The translations under genes were made by a program, and so were the position numbers. This document shows, one piece after another, positions 11,487-21,835 of a stretch of DNA of 64,000 nt. Source of the stretch: Sabellastarte sp. h YS-2021 (lineage: Eukaryota > Annelida > Polychaeta > Sabellida > Sabellidae); assembly GCA_964017235.1 (NCBI GenBank), contig OZ024933.1, forward strand, positions 6,575,962 through 6,639,961, written 5' to 3'. The notes beneath the pieces are model-generated. The model saw nothing but the letters and a program-made list of their open reading frames with translations, had not been told where the DNA came from and did not search any database. Position 1 is the stretch's first letter; every line of letters starts with the position of its first letter.

Positions 11487-11720
11487 GTGCCTCTCCAGGA
11501 CTCAACGAGGCATTATCCAGCACTTTATAACCAGTTTTGAAGAACTTCTGTGTTTTTGTCATTGAGACGAAGTCGTGGGTGAGAGCTCGTCCCTGCAGCA
11601 TTCCTTCTTTTGAACTGAATGTTGTATCTGCCACTACTTACCCTCCATTTAATTCTTTGTGGTCGAGTAACATTTGAGTGTATGTCAACGAGAAGAATTT
11701 AGAAGGAAAGAAGAATGCAT
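11487..11720 (+). pseudogene. Very degraded gag start, copy 2
   Basis: Nucleotide resemblance to the gag start of copy 5 is visible (TCTCC-AGGAC-CAACGAGGC near 11490, GGTGAGAGCTCGTCC near 11580, and TGTTGTATCTGCCA near 11620), but no reading frame survives and the ATG is gone. An alternative is that this is simply 5' UTR specific to this subfamily. Confidence 0.3.
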
Positions 11721-12033
11721 CGTCTGACGTCATCACTTCCAGCTTATGCTAGTGACGTGACACGGACCTGGTCACGTGATACGCATAAACAATGGAGGAC
11801 AATCGTGTTTTCAACAGAAGTTTTAGAAGAAAAGACGAGTATTTATCACTCTACAACCCCTTTTTAACTGGCAAGAAGATATCCAGCAACTCGTCTGTTG
11901 GCCTGAAGAATTTAATGACAAGTGGCCATTGAACTCTGCAAATTTTTGCCGGTGCCGGTCATGTGACTTCACAGATCTCTACACAACTACCAGCAAGCAA
12001 ATCCCCAGGCGTGACTGGTTCAGCTGACAAGAA

Positions 12034-12650
12034 GTGATGAGTTTACCGGTACCAGTTCTGGTCAGACTACCGGTGGGGAGCACTAGTGATGAGTTTTACC
12101 GGTTCCAGTCTGTACAGACTACCGGTGGCTGCTGTTCCTGTGAAGAAACCCCTTCAGTGGTTGCCAGTGATCAGCCTGTTTGTTCCTGGAACCTCCACCA
12201 GAGGCCTTTCCACTGGTAGGACTGTTGGGGTACCGGTTCCAGTCGTGTTCCTGTGAAGCTGTCAAACCCCCCTTCAGTGGTTACCAGTGATCAACCCTGT
12301 TTTGATACTGGAACCCCCACCAGAGGCCTTTCCACTGGTGGGACTGTTGGGGGTACCGGTTCCGGTCTGTATAGACTACCGGTGGGTGCTGTTCCTGTGA
12401 AGAAACCCCTTCAGTGGTTGCTAGTGATCACCCCTTTTTGATCCTGAAACCTCCACCAGAGGCCTTTCCACTGGTGGGACTGTTGGGGGTACCGGTTCCA
12501 GTCATGTTCCTGTGAAGCTGTCAAGGAACCCCCCTTCAGTGGTTGCCAGTGATCAGCCCTGTTTTGATCCTGGAACCTCCACCAGAGGCCTTTCCACTGG
12601 TGTGACTGTTGGGGGTACTGGTCCCAGTCTTGTTCAGACCACCAGTGAGG
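12034..12650 (+). repeat. 120-138 bp tandem repeat from the gag linker
   Basis: Four imperfect units; the box CCTTCAGTGG recurs at 12151, 12271, 12409 and 12533. Each carries ACCGGT hexamers and a CCACCAGAGGCCTTTCCACTGG-like box. The unit is a single-copy segment in the gag linker of copy 6 (about 58590-58700). It therefore looks like an expansion of coding linker sequence; frames are partly open but not conserved. From 12650 to 13180 the same ACCGGT-rich low-complexity sequence continues without clear periodicity. Confidence 0.75.
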
Positions 12651-13180
12651 CTGCTCAGAGGGTTCACCTACCAGAAGTTGCAGTGACCAGTGCAGAATTT
12701 TGGACCGGTACCAGTCCTGTTCAGGCTACCGGTAGGGTCACTAGCCAGCCAGTGATGAGGGATACTGGCACCAGTTCTGCTCAGACTGCCGGTTGTGGTC
12801 AGAAATCCAGCAAGGGCTACCGGTTAAAACAGGATTACCGGTTACACAAAGTTGCTGGTGACATACAGCAGGGTTACTGTTTCAGAGTATTACCGGCTCC
12901 TGAGTGTTGCGGGTCCCAGAGCATTGCTGGTTACAGAGGAATCGGTTGCACCAGCTTCAAATCCAGTGCTGACAACAGGTTTGCCGGTTCCGGAGTGTTG
13001 CCGGTTCCGGAACCGGAGTGCTGCTGGTTACAGGAAATCTGCTGTTCCCATCCTTACTGGCAAGGAACCATCTTCAAATCCAGTGCTGACATCAGGTTCA
13101 ACAGTAACAGAGGTTTCTGCCCGGTGCTGCCCCAATTCTTTGGTTGCAGAGCCTTCTCCCAGAGCCTACCGGTTTAACCG

Positions 13181-13588
13181 GTTACAGAGCTGCTGAACCA
13201 CCACTGTGGACAGGAAGAAGGCAACCTCATATGAGCCTATCCCTGCTAAGAAGTAGTTCACCCAGTTCTGCCAACTCTGGTGAGTTTATGCAGAACTGTG
13301 GAGCCACCAGGAACCGGTTACAGAGCTGCTGAACCACCACTGTGGGCAGGAAGAAGGCAACCTCATATGAGCCTATCCCTGCTAAGAAGTAGTTCACCCA
13401 GTTCTGCCAAATCTGTTGAGTTTATGCAGAACTGTGGCGCCACCAGGAACCGGTTACAGAGCTGCTGAACCATCACTGTGGACAGGAAGAAGGCAACCTC
13501 ATATGAGCCTACCCCTGCTAAGAAGTAGTTCACCCAGTTCTGCCAACTCTGGTGAGTTTATGCAGAACTGTGGAGCCACCAGGAACCG
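13181..13588 (+). repeat. 136-bp tandem repeat, three units
   Basis: Three near-identical 136-bp units begin GTTACAGAGC at 13181, 13317 and 13453, with a fourth start at 13589. As 136 is not a multiple of three, each unit is read in a different frame, which argues against a protein role. It is found only in copy 2. Confidence 0.9.
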
Positions 13589-13619
13589 GTTACAGAGCAT
13601 TGCCTCGCGTATAACCGTT

Positions 13620-14410
13620 TAAACGCCTGGTACTGGGCAGGCCTCCAGGACTGACTAACAGACCAGCAGAAGTTCCTTTAAGGCCCAAACAGCTGTTTAG
13701 GCCAACCAGTGGCAGCCTAAGGAACTGGTTTCAGAGGAATTCTTAGACCAGTCACTGGTCCTGGTGAAATGCCTGTCAATCTACCTGACCTGTCAGCCAG
13801 CCTACCCTTTTGGGACCCAGCTGGTCAGACAGTGGCTATAGATAAGAGAGAGACTGTCAAGTAGGAATTGTCCACTACCAGTCTACCTCCCCTTATCAGA
13901 CTTCACACCCTGTAGACTGGCCATCCAGTTTGTCTTTTACCCAACCGGTGACCAATGTCAGCTGCCTCAAGGGGTCCTGAGTTTGTAAGCTCAGCCTTTC
14001 CCTCAAGATTATAACCAGTTTTGCCAGTTTTCAAAACTCAAGCAGTGGGTAAAATATCATCTGACCAGGGGTCACCGATGTTATAAATGGCTATGGGGAT
14101 GAGTGAGGTCTAGTCTGTCACCAGTGTTGACACTATTTTTGGCTAACTATGCCTCCTCAAAACTTGGGCCGTCCTAGGGGCTAGCCCAAGTTCGAAAGAA
14201 ATCTCCCAGGAAGGCTACACCCTCACCTTCCGGAGATGACCGGCTTGACCAGATCTCCAGGCTGGAGAAGTGGCCCAGTACCCTGAGTAATTCAGTTTGG
14301 GAAACTTTGAGAACAATATTAACCTTCTGCAGGGGAGTGGATTACTTCAAGGTTCCCTACTCCCTCACCGCTTTCCACCAACAAGGAAGTACCAGAATTT
14401 TCTTATGTCC
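13620..14410 (+). pseudogene. Degraded RT remnant, copy 2
   Basis: 13620-14080 shows no recognisable gene. From about 14120 short blocks match the RT region of copy 5 in order: the GGCTACACCCTC box near 14211, GAGAACAATATTAACCTTCTGC near 14306 and GGAAGTACCAG near 14384. No open RT frame remains. A deletion then removes the RT catalytic core (no YLDDW). Confidence 0.45.
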
Positions 14411-15349
14411 AGGTGGTGGCTGGAGGAAAGCAATGTGCTGCTAGGTCAACCATTACATCCTCTAAAACATGCTCTGCAAATCTTTACAGATGCATCAAAA
14501 GAAGGGTGGGGATCTCACTTAGATGAGCACACTGCAAGGGGACCTTGGTCCCTTCCAGAAAGCAATTTGCACACAAACCATGTAGTGCTAAGCAGTCTTT
14601 CTAGCTCCAGTAGAGTTCGAACCTCTACTGTAACAAGACAGTACTGATAGCTACAGACAACACTACAGTGGTTGCCTATATCAAAAAGAGGGGGGATGAA
14701 GTCGGGCTCTCTGTGTGCCCTACTGTGGAGAATACTGTCCTGGTGTACCAGGCAGCAAGTAACCCTCAGGGCACGTCACATCCCTGGCCGGCTGAACGTG
14801 ATAGCAGACAAGCTATCCAGGCTTGGCCAGACCATTCAAACAGAGTGGTCACCTCATCCAGAAGTGTTCCAAGCTATATGCAACCGGTGGCATCATCATC
14901 AAGTAGACTTATTTGCCACCACATTCTACAACAAAAACCCACAGTTTGTCTCACCGGTCCCAGACCCCCAGGCTTGGGCAGTGGATGCACTCAGCCTATC
15001 CTGGGAGGACCTGGACCCATACGCCTTCCCACCGGCAGCCATCTTGGGCAAAGTGGTGGAGAAGCGCCAGGACTACCCCTGCAACAGAATAATTCTGATT
15101 GCACCAGGGTGGCCCAACATGCCCTGGTTTTGGGACCTGGTAGCAATGTCAAGCCAGATCCCACTGTGTCTGCCCAGCATACCCAACCTAGTGTCTCAAC
15201 CATTCAACCAGGTCCTTCATAGGAACCTGTCGAATCTGAACCTACATGCCTGGCTCCTAGAGCCTCAGCAATCAAGGAGCAAGGCTTCTCTGAGGCAGTG
15301 GCAGCACGAATTGAAGCTCCTCAAGAGGATTAACCAGATCTGTCTATGA
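14411..15349 (+). pseudogene. RNase H-methyltransferase fragment, copy 2
   Basis: Starts abruptly at RWWLEESNVLLGQ. It has RNase H FTDASKEGWG, then a frameshift near 14600, then NVIADKLSRLG and the methyltransferase-like AFPPAAILG and APGWPNMPWF. Closely similar to copy 5 at the DNA level, unlike the sequence to its left. Confidence 0.8.
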
Positions 15350-16326
15350 GGCAAAGTGGGCCATTTTTACAAAGCGGTGCCTCAGTAATCAGGTGGACTT
15401 CAGGGCATCACCTCTGAAAGCCATTGCTGACTTCCTCCTGCACTTGTTCAGGACAAGAAGCTGCAACCAGGCACTATTGATGGCTACAGATCAGCCATTG
15501 CTGACAAACTGGGCAATTCAACCATTAATTCAGCAAAGAAGAGAATCTCACTCGTCTCCTGGATAGTTTCCATAGAGACAGACCCAAGGGCAGGAAGGAC
15601 ATCACCTCCTGGAACCTTTCCTTGGTACTGCACCAGCTCACAAAGGCTCCCTTTGAACCCCTTAAAGAGGCCTCCTTGAAATATCTGACTTTCAAGACTG
15701 TTTTCTTACTGGCCTTGGGTTCAGGTAAATGCAGGAGTGAGATCCATGCTTGGTTACATAAGAACATCAGACACCAGTCAGACTGGTCTAAGGTGTCTTT
15801 GTACCCCTCACCCAGCTTCCTATCCAAGAATCAGCTGGCTAAGGAGGGCCAAGATAGTGTGGCTCCAGTTGTTATTCCAGCCCTGGCACCATCTCTGGAT
15901 AGGTCACTCAAGGGTGACAGGTCCCTATGTCCAGTCAGAGCCCTGCGCTACTACTTGGACAGGACTTCAGATCTCAGGCAGAATAAGGAGTTAGTTTTTG
16001 TCTCCTTCAAGAAAGGGTTTGACAAAGACATCTCACCTGCCACCATCTCCTCATGGATCAACAGACTGTGATTCTGTGCTATGAGCTCTGACCAGGAGGC
16101 CCTCTCCTTACATCAGGTTAAAGCCCATGATGTTAGGGCCTTTGCTGCATCTAAGGCCTTCCAATCAGGGGTCTCCTTAGATCAGATCTTGTCAGCCTGC
16201 CACTGGAAATCCCACAACACCTTCACCCAGTTCTATTTGAAGGATGTTGCATGGACTGACGCAGAGCTCTTCCACCTGGGACCTGTGGTGGCTGCCCAAC
16301 AGGTGCACCACCAGACCCAGAAATGA
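15255..16326 (+). pseudogene. Tyrosine recombinase, copy 2, frameshifted
   Basis: The YR frame is broken by an early stop near 15333, by indels near 15450 and 15530, and again near 16061 (one lost A). Catalytic positions are still readable: the arginine in GKCRSEIHAW, HDVR, CHW and QFYLKD. It would need trans-acting recombinase to move. Confidence 0.8.
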
Positions 16327-16860
16327 GGAGATATTGTATATATGTAAATATGTACATATTGTAAATATGTTAAATATGTACATAATGTAAATATGTTAAA
16401 TGTACATAATGTAAATATGTTAAATGTACATAATTGACTTGCTTCCTTTGGGAAGTTATTTCTTCTGGGACTGAACTCAGCCCCTCTCTCTCTCTCTCTT
16501 CTCTTCCCAGATCATCACTGGGAGGGAAAGAAAAAGGGGGGGGGGGCAGTGTCGGTAGACTCCCGGTTAACCGGTCAGTTGACAGCCGACCTTGACCTCT
16601 CAGGGTTCTCTGACCCTAGGTCAAATGGGCCTTCTCAGTTTTTGTTTATGAGTTCACTTAAGTCCCTAGCTGCTTACCCGCCTACCAAGCGGTAGTTATT
16701 CAGCAATTGTCCATTGGATAGGATGTATTAACGCAATAAAATTGCAAATTTAATAAGTAAATTAAATTTTTATAAGTTAATACCCTATCCAATGGACAGG
16801 CAAGGCCCACCCAACCGGCCCCGCTATCAGCTTACTAGGGGTCTAAATCTGTTTAGACAA
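16327..16860 (+). repeat. 3' UTR and ICR of DIRS copy 2
   Basis: After the YR stop comes a TGTAAATATG-rich segment, the CTTCC-TTTG-GGAAG hairpin near 16443-16456, a pyrimidine tract, and an A5G11 homopurine run (16531-16546). The ICR lies at 16702-16797: complement of the left end joined to complement of the right end at AATAAAATTGC. A 63-bp spacer leads to the right ITR. Confidence 0.85.
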
Positions 16861-17069
16861 CGAAAAAGATGATCTGACGTCACTCTGTCTAGACAGGAAG
16901 CAAATATGATGCGCCACCTAGCGAATGCACACTACTGACCGGTCCTGCCAGTATTATATACAGGACGTCTTTTTCTGACGTTTGGCGGGACCGGTCGCGC
17001 CGACCGGTAAAGCAATTGTCCATTGGATAGGGTATTAACTTTAATTTAATTTACTTATTAAATTTGCAA
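16861..17069 (-). repeat. Right ITR of DIRS copy 2
   Basis: Inverted match to 11172-11361, with an extra AT-rich outer extension ending TTATTAAATTTGCAA. Confidence 0.9.
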
Positions 17070-17580
17070 TATTGTAAATATGTAAAATATGTACATAATG
17101 TAAATATTTGTTGTACATATTTAAAAAAAAACAAAAAAAAAACAAACAAACTGTGACTTGCTTCCCTTGGAAAGTTTATTCTTCTGGGACTGAACTCAGC
17201 CCCTCTCTCTCTATCTTTCCCTTCTCAGACCAACTCTGGAAGGAAAGAAAAAGGGGGGGGGGGGCAACGTCGGTAGACTCCCGGTTAACCGGTGAGTTGG
17301 TGGCCGACCTTGACCTGTCAGGGTTCTCTGACCCTAGGTCAAATGGGCTTGTACTATTTTGTTTTATTATGAGTTCACATAAGTCCCTAGCTGCTTACCC
17401 GCCTACCAAGCAGTAGTTATTCAGCAATTGTCCATTGGATAGGATGTATTAACGCAATAAAATTGCAAATTTAATAAGTAAATTAAATTTTTATAAGTTA
17501 ATACCCTATCCAATGGACAGGCAAGGCCCACCCAACCGGCCCCGCTATCAGCTTACTAGGGGTCTTACTAGGACTAGACA
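17070..17580 (+). repeat. 3' UTR (continued) and ICR of DIRS copy 1
   Basis: The copy 1 3' UTR resumes after the nested element. It has an interrupted A-tract (about 17121-17150), the hairpin region near 17160, A5G12 at 17248-17264 and the ICR at 17423-17518. The ICR is the complement of the joined element ends and is believed to template ligation of the circular intermediate in DIRS elements. Confidence 0.85.
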
Positions 17581-17795
17581 CGAAAAAGATGCTATGACGT
17601 CACGATGTCTAGACAGGAAGAGGAAGTACGATGCGCCACCTGGTGAATGCACTCTCCTGACCGGTCCTGCCGGTATTCTATACAGGACGTCTTTTTCTGG
17701 CGTTTGGCGGGACCGGTCGTGCCGACCGGTAAAGCAGTTGTCCATTGGATAGGGTATTAACTTATAAAAATTTAATTTACTTATTAAATTTGCAA
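17581..17795 (-). repeat. Right ITR of DIRS copy 1
   Basis: Inverted match to 2765-2956, sharing variants absent from copies 2-6 (for example the CACGATGTC and CTCTCCTGACC blocks). Confidence 0.9.
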
Positions 17796-18012
17796 TTTTG
17801 TTCAGTGGCAACCCTGTATCTTATTGTTCAACTGACATGAGCTAAACTTTGTGCACTTATAAAGGATGAGAAAAGGGACATTCATATTTTATGGTCACCT
17901 TAAAGTCCCAATATGAATGAAGTTATGGCCACCTTGCAGTGAAATTATGGAGTTTTTAATCTCCAGCTATTGTATTGTTCAGCTGACCTCACTTTAATTG
18001 TGCACACTTATT
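17796..18012. repeat. Repeat duplicated at about 19125-19315
   Basis: About 190 bp, including TATGGTCACCTTAAAGTCC and TTTTTAATCTCCAGC boxes, is nearly identical to 19125-19315 in the same orientation. It lies immediately right of copy 1 and just left of the next element head, so it is probably a piece of the same element family. Confidence 0.7.
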
Positions 18013-19460
18013 AAGCGGCCCCTAAGGGACGCTTATTTGTTTTCATCAAAGTTCGACTGATCGCCGCCGGATTATGGTCTCCCTTGAATAACTTCTTAGC
18101 CTTTCAAATTTTTCTTTCCTTCTTATCTTTCTTTAAAACTATAGGGGCGGGAAAAATTTTTGAGATACTTTGCGCAGACCTTAAGCTTTACTTAAGGTAA
18201 CCTTAAGCATAACTCCAAAACACCTCGTCATCGCGTTTCGGAAAAAACCACACACACCTGTTCTATAAAATTTATCAGGTACATTCTAGACCAAATTTCC
18301 AAGGTCGGAAAGGATTTTCTCATCAATCGGACCATAGATGCCTGAATGGGAGGCGTTTTATTTTCGTAAATTTTTTAAAAATGGGTACTTGGTCTGTATC
18401 TCAAAAACGGTCAGGATTTCGGCGTTTTGTTGGAATAACTTATTCAGCTACTTTTTGATAATCTTTCACATGCCGAAGTTTTAACCCTGTATCTGCAATT
18501 TTAAGGTCACCTTAATGTCAAAAAACAGGGTTTTAGCCCTCCAGTTCACTTAGTTTTTCACTTTTTTCAACCAAACTTGGCACATATATTAAGATTTGCC
18601 AAAGGAATATCCTGACTTTATGGTGACCCTAAACTCAAAGTGTTAATGGACATATGGCCTGCTTAAAGTCATCAAATTGGAATAAAATGCTCTGGCTCCT
18701 TTCTTTTTCCATTTTTTTATATCGAAATTATCACTGGTATTAAATTAGATAAAAATAATACTTATGGTCACCTTAAACTCTCAGTATGAATGGAGTTGTA
18801 GCCCCCTTAAAGTGAAATAAGGGGGTTTTCAGCCTCCAAGTATCTTATTGTTCGACTGACCTCAGTTAAACTTTGCACACTTATAAAGGATGGCAAACCA
18901 AAGGGTTATCCTGACTTTAAGGTGACCTTAAACTGTTAATATAATTTTGGCCCCCTAAAGTCATAACATTTGAATAAAGCCATCTGGCTCCTTTCTTTTT
19001 CCATATGTAACATATATTGATATTGAAGGGATATTCTCATATTATGGTCACCTTAAAGTCACAATATGAATGAAGTTGTGGTCACCTTACAGTGAAAAAG
19101 GAAGTTTCAGCCTCCAGCTATCTTATTGTTCAACTGACCTGAGCTAAACTTTATGCACTTATAAAGGATGAGAAAAGGGACATTCTTATTTTATGGTCAC
19201 CTTAAAGTCCCCATATGAATGAAGTTATGGCCATCTTGCAGCGAAATTATGGAGTTTTTAATCTCCAGCTATTGTATTGTTCAGCTGACCTCACTTTAAT
19301 TGTGCACACTCATTAAAGATGAAAATAGGGACAAGTAACATACACAATGCAATAAAGTTCACAGTTTCTATTGCTTATGATGCATATGTTGACATCTTTT
19401 ATGGGTGACTTTTTTTTCATCAGGGCCGCTTCGTTTTTGTCAGCAAAAACATTCTTCTAG
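18013..19460. mobile_element. HINE-like element with AAGCGGCCC terminal arms
   Basis: The head has arm AAGCGGCCC (18013-18021) and an inverted partner GGGACGCTT (18026-18034). The tail has arm GGGCCGCTT (19423-19431) followed by a hairpin (GTTTTTG/CAAAAAC, 19433-19450), then ATTCTT and CTAG at 19457-19460. The interior is diverged repeats with GGTCACCTTAAA boxes (18480-19300) and no coding capacity. Family B gag resumes at once after the tail. The hairpin plus CTAG recalls Helitron 3' ends; the superfamily assignment is inferred. Confidence 0.55.
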
Positions 19461-20330
19461 TTTACCTGAGGGTAAAAATATCAAGCCTCTTCCTTCCACT
19501 TCTAAGTGGTACAGGGTGGGACAGCCCTGTTATCAGGACAAATTTCAGGAGTTGAATACAGATTTCGCCAAAATCTGTATTACTCCTAAACCCTCTGGGG
19601 CCCCTATGGGCAAGGTTCCCCTACCAATTCTTAAAGAATTGGAGCATCAGGCTAGGCAAAATATCTCAACGCTCAATTTCACTACTGCCTTTGCCAAAAC
19701 TTCATCTTCTTGCAATGCCTCCCTTGAGAATTGTCAACATAGCATTAAGTCAACTGTCAAGAAGATTAAGACACAGATCCAGAAAGGTGCCAATCCTGAT
19801 AAAGCAGCAAAGTGTGGTTATGAGCAAGTCTGTGAGTACATAGATTTTTGGAATAAGACAGTTCTTATCCAACACAGGGCTCTTCCATGCCTCAGCAAAT
19901 CCCTAGCCCATATACTCCAGAGGGAACTATATTCTATGGGTAACACTGGCTTGCTTAGGCGCGAAGCCGAAATGACCCTCTTACATCCACAAATAGGGGA
20001 AATGAGACGCCAAGAACTCTGGAACTCGTCCTTTTGGGACCCCTCCTTGTTCCAGTCTCAACTTGTGAAGGAAGGTGAAGACTTCCTCCTTAAAAAGGCA
20101 CTTCTAAACACACTCAGGGCTTCGCACCCTATCAAAATAAGCCCTTTCGTGATCCCCACAACAAGAAAAGAGGCTCCTACAGGAAACCCCCCAATGGGGG
20201 CAACTCCTCACAAAGCAATAACCAATCGTTTTCCTCAGGAATGGGGAAACTGAACTTCAGAGGCTCCAGGGGTCGTTTTCGACCCCACCACAGGGGGCGG
20301 GGGCATGGAACCCCCCCTCCCCAATGACTC
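19461..20330 (+). pseudogene. DIRS family B gag, C-terminal half
   Basis: About 265 codons encode the capsid-like half of a gag: LPSTSKWYRVG (the SKWY motif shared with family A), KAAKCGYEQV, an IQHRALPCLS helix and SQLVKEGEDFLLKKALL. A frameshift near 20215 separates the basic RGSRGRFRP tail, which ends CAA TGA near 20325. The N-terminus is missing because the HINE-like element abuts it. It complements, without overlap, the N-terminal half at 2-951. It is clearly DIRS-like but distinct from family A. Confidence 0.75.
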
Positions 20331-20436
20331 CTTAAAAGCCTCCCTCAGTCCACCAGTAGGGGGTCGCCTCCGTTCTTTCAGAAGAGACTGGCAAACAAAC
20401 AATTAAACACCAATCTAAGATAGACAATTCAAAGAA
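20331..20436 (+). pseudogene. Stub of family B RT N-terminus
   Basis: Reads SPPVGGRLRSFRRDW, the counterpart of LPVGARLQNFWKTW at the start of the family A RT region, then breaks off. All RT, RNase H and methyltransferase motifs are deleted. Confidence 0.55.
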
Positions 20437-20860
20437 GACAGGACCCTGTGTCCGGTGCGGGCCCTGAGGTACTATTTGGATCGAACGAAAGATCTGAGAG
20501 GGTCTCGATCCCTCCTTTTCATCTCATTCAAGAAAGGACATACTTCAGACATCAGACCCGCTACTCTCTCTTCCTGGTTGAAACAAACCATCCTACTTTG
20601 TTATAAACAAGAAGCCCAACAAGCCTTGGACTTGGTCCAAGTTAAAGCGCATGACATCCGGGCCTTCGCGGCCTCTAAGGCCTTTTACGGTGGGGTATCG
20701 GTGGACCAAATCATGCAAGCCTGTCACTGGAAAGCTCACAACACATTTACAAATTTTTACCTAAAAGACCTTACTTGGTCAGACAACGACAACAATATGT
20801 ATCTGGGACCTGTGGTGGCGGCACAAGTCCTAGATCCTTCCCCTCAGACCAGTTGTCCTC
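20437..20860 (+). pseudogene. DIRS family B tyrosine recombinase C-terminal part
   Basis: The frame continues to 20982 but YR homology covers about 20437-20840: ALRYYLDRT, SFKKGHTSDI, HDIRAFAASKAF (HxxR), CHWKAHNTF and the nucleophile in NFYLKDL. The N-terminal domain and catalytic arginine region are deleted. Homology is joined directly to the RT stub, so an internal deletion of roughly 3 kb compared with family A is inferred. The open frame runs through an A/G homopurine tract (KKGGGGG), probably a 3' UTR feature that is open by chance. Confidence 0.75.
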
Positions 20861-20862
20861 AG

Positions 20863-20889
20863 AAAGAAAAAAAAGGGGGGGGGGGGGGG
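20863..20889 (+). other. A/G homopurine tract, family B
   Basis: A8G15 run shortly after the YR domain. It occupies the position of the A5-8G8-12 tracts in family A 3' UTRs. Confidence 0.7.
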
Positions 20890-21335
20890 CACATTCGCTA
20901 CAACCAAGTCTTCAGGAGTCTCTCCCAGGACCTTCAAGATGTTACAGGTAAGGTCATTTTGCTTTTTAGTTTATCAAAATAATATGTATTAAGGACTTAT
21001 TAAGTTGTCATAAATCTCATATTCAGGTGGCAAAAAATTTTATGAGAATCCCAACCATTGGGCTGGTCTGTCACTCGTGAAGGGCCCCTAGGGACCCTTA
21101 GACCTCTAAGTGAGCACTGCTGCACTTCCGTCCTATCAAAACATCTAGACAGTTTTAACACTGTCTCTCATTTTATTTAGGCTTTTGGCTCTTCACAGGC
21201 CCGGTCTTCGGGATTGGGGCACTGTAAATGGGACTCAGACTGGTATTTCTAATATATATTACTTCAAATCTAAGAAAAATTGACATATCTTCCAGTCTCG
21301 GCTGTAAACCCGCCACCGGCCGGTTGGTTTCAGCA

Positions 21336-21436
21336 TTGAGTCCCACATGGTAAGCTATTGTAGCGCAATAAAATTAAAAATTTTAATTACTTAAATGTAG
21401 CTTTTATAAGCTACAAGCTTACCATGTGGGACTCAG
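21336..21436 (+). repeat. ICR of family B
   Basis: Two back-to-back halves each bordered by GAGTCCCACATGG or its complement, meeting at GCGCAATAAAATT. The junction resembles the family A ICR junction (ACGCAATAAAATT). The right half is the complement of the right end at about 21620-21674. Confidence 0.75.
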
Positions 21437-21674
21437 AAGAGTCCCACCCTGCCTCCCCGCTGTTTACAGCTGAGGGGTAGGTTTTAGAAAATTTCAATGA
21501 GAAAGTAGGGCGATTGGTCAGAAGTAATCACGTGACAACAACTAGAGGCTATGGCCAACTATAAATGTCTATTTTTCTTAGACGTTGGCCACGATGCCTT
21601 GTGGCCATCCGAGAACAGCATTGAGTCCCACATGGTAAGCTTATAAGCTACATTGAAGTAATTAAAATTTTCAA
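21437..21674 (-). repeat. Right terminal region of family B
   Basis: Ends TTGAGTCCCACATGGTAAGC...AATTAAAATTTTCAA at 21674, matching the right half of the ICR. Contains an inverted repeat TGGCCAAC/GTTGGCCA around 21555-21605. No family B left ITR is present in the window, so the element is incomplete. Confidence 0.65.
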
Positions 21675-21835
21675 TTCTATGCCTTGGGGAAAAATTTCAT
21701 TTTTGCCCACTTTTGGCGGCCATCTTAGATTTTAGCGGAAAATGAAAAATTCTGAATACCTCGGAAAAGGTATTTCTTCCCCTTTAATGCTCGGCGGGAG
21801 ATACATGTTTAATATTTAAATATCAACATGTCATG
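21675..21835. repeat. 3' tail of a HINE-like element
   Basis: Shares with 5820-5908 the stretch CCTCGGAAAAGGTATTTCTTC, the arm CGGCGGGAGAT (21792-21802) and a following hairpin (ACATGTT/AACATGT). The GGCGGCCAT box is also present. Confidence 0.6.

Larger units (their letters stand above)
11172..17069 (+). mobile_element. DIRS family A copy 2, nested and internally rearranged
   Basis: Bounded by TTTTATTGCG (11172) and TTTGCAA (17069), it splits the 3' UTR of copy 1 cleanly: joining 11171 to 17070 restores the UTR seen in copy 5, with no target-site duplication. The ITRs are complementary apart from about one base. Inside, the 5' half (gag, RT start) is badly degraded and expanded by tandem repeats. 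The 3' part (RNase H to YR) is close to copy 5. It was therefore probably mobilised by proteins from other copies. Confidence 0.85.
2765..17795 (+). mobile_element. DIRS family A copy 1, interrupted by two insertions
   Basis: The left end TTTTATTGCG at 2765 and the right end TTTGCAA at 17795 belong to one element. The left ITR (2765-2956) is complementary to the ITR at 17581-17795 almost base for base, including private variants that other copies lack. Two insertions account for the 15 kb length: a tandem-repeat element in the 5' UTR (about 3001-6310) and DIRS copy 2 in the 3' UTR (11172-17069). Removing both leaves about 5.8 kb, near the 6.3-6.5 kb of copies 4 and 5. The RT frame is broken and the gag linker shortened, so this copy is probably inactive. 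Confidence 0.85.

Noticed and set aside
14991-15203. Reverse-strand frames opposite the methyltransferase region
   Set aside because: They are shadows of a conserved sense frame and have no recognisable domain.
17108-17416. Open frame in the copy 1 3' UTR
   Set aside because: It runs through the A-tract and G-tract of a non-coding UTR and is not conserved between copies.
19457-19460. Firm assignment of the HINE-like elements to Helitrons through CTAG and the hairpin
   Set aside because: Only one of the tails has CTAG close to the hairpin. The others end differently, so only a Helentron-like resemblance is stated.
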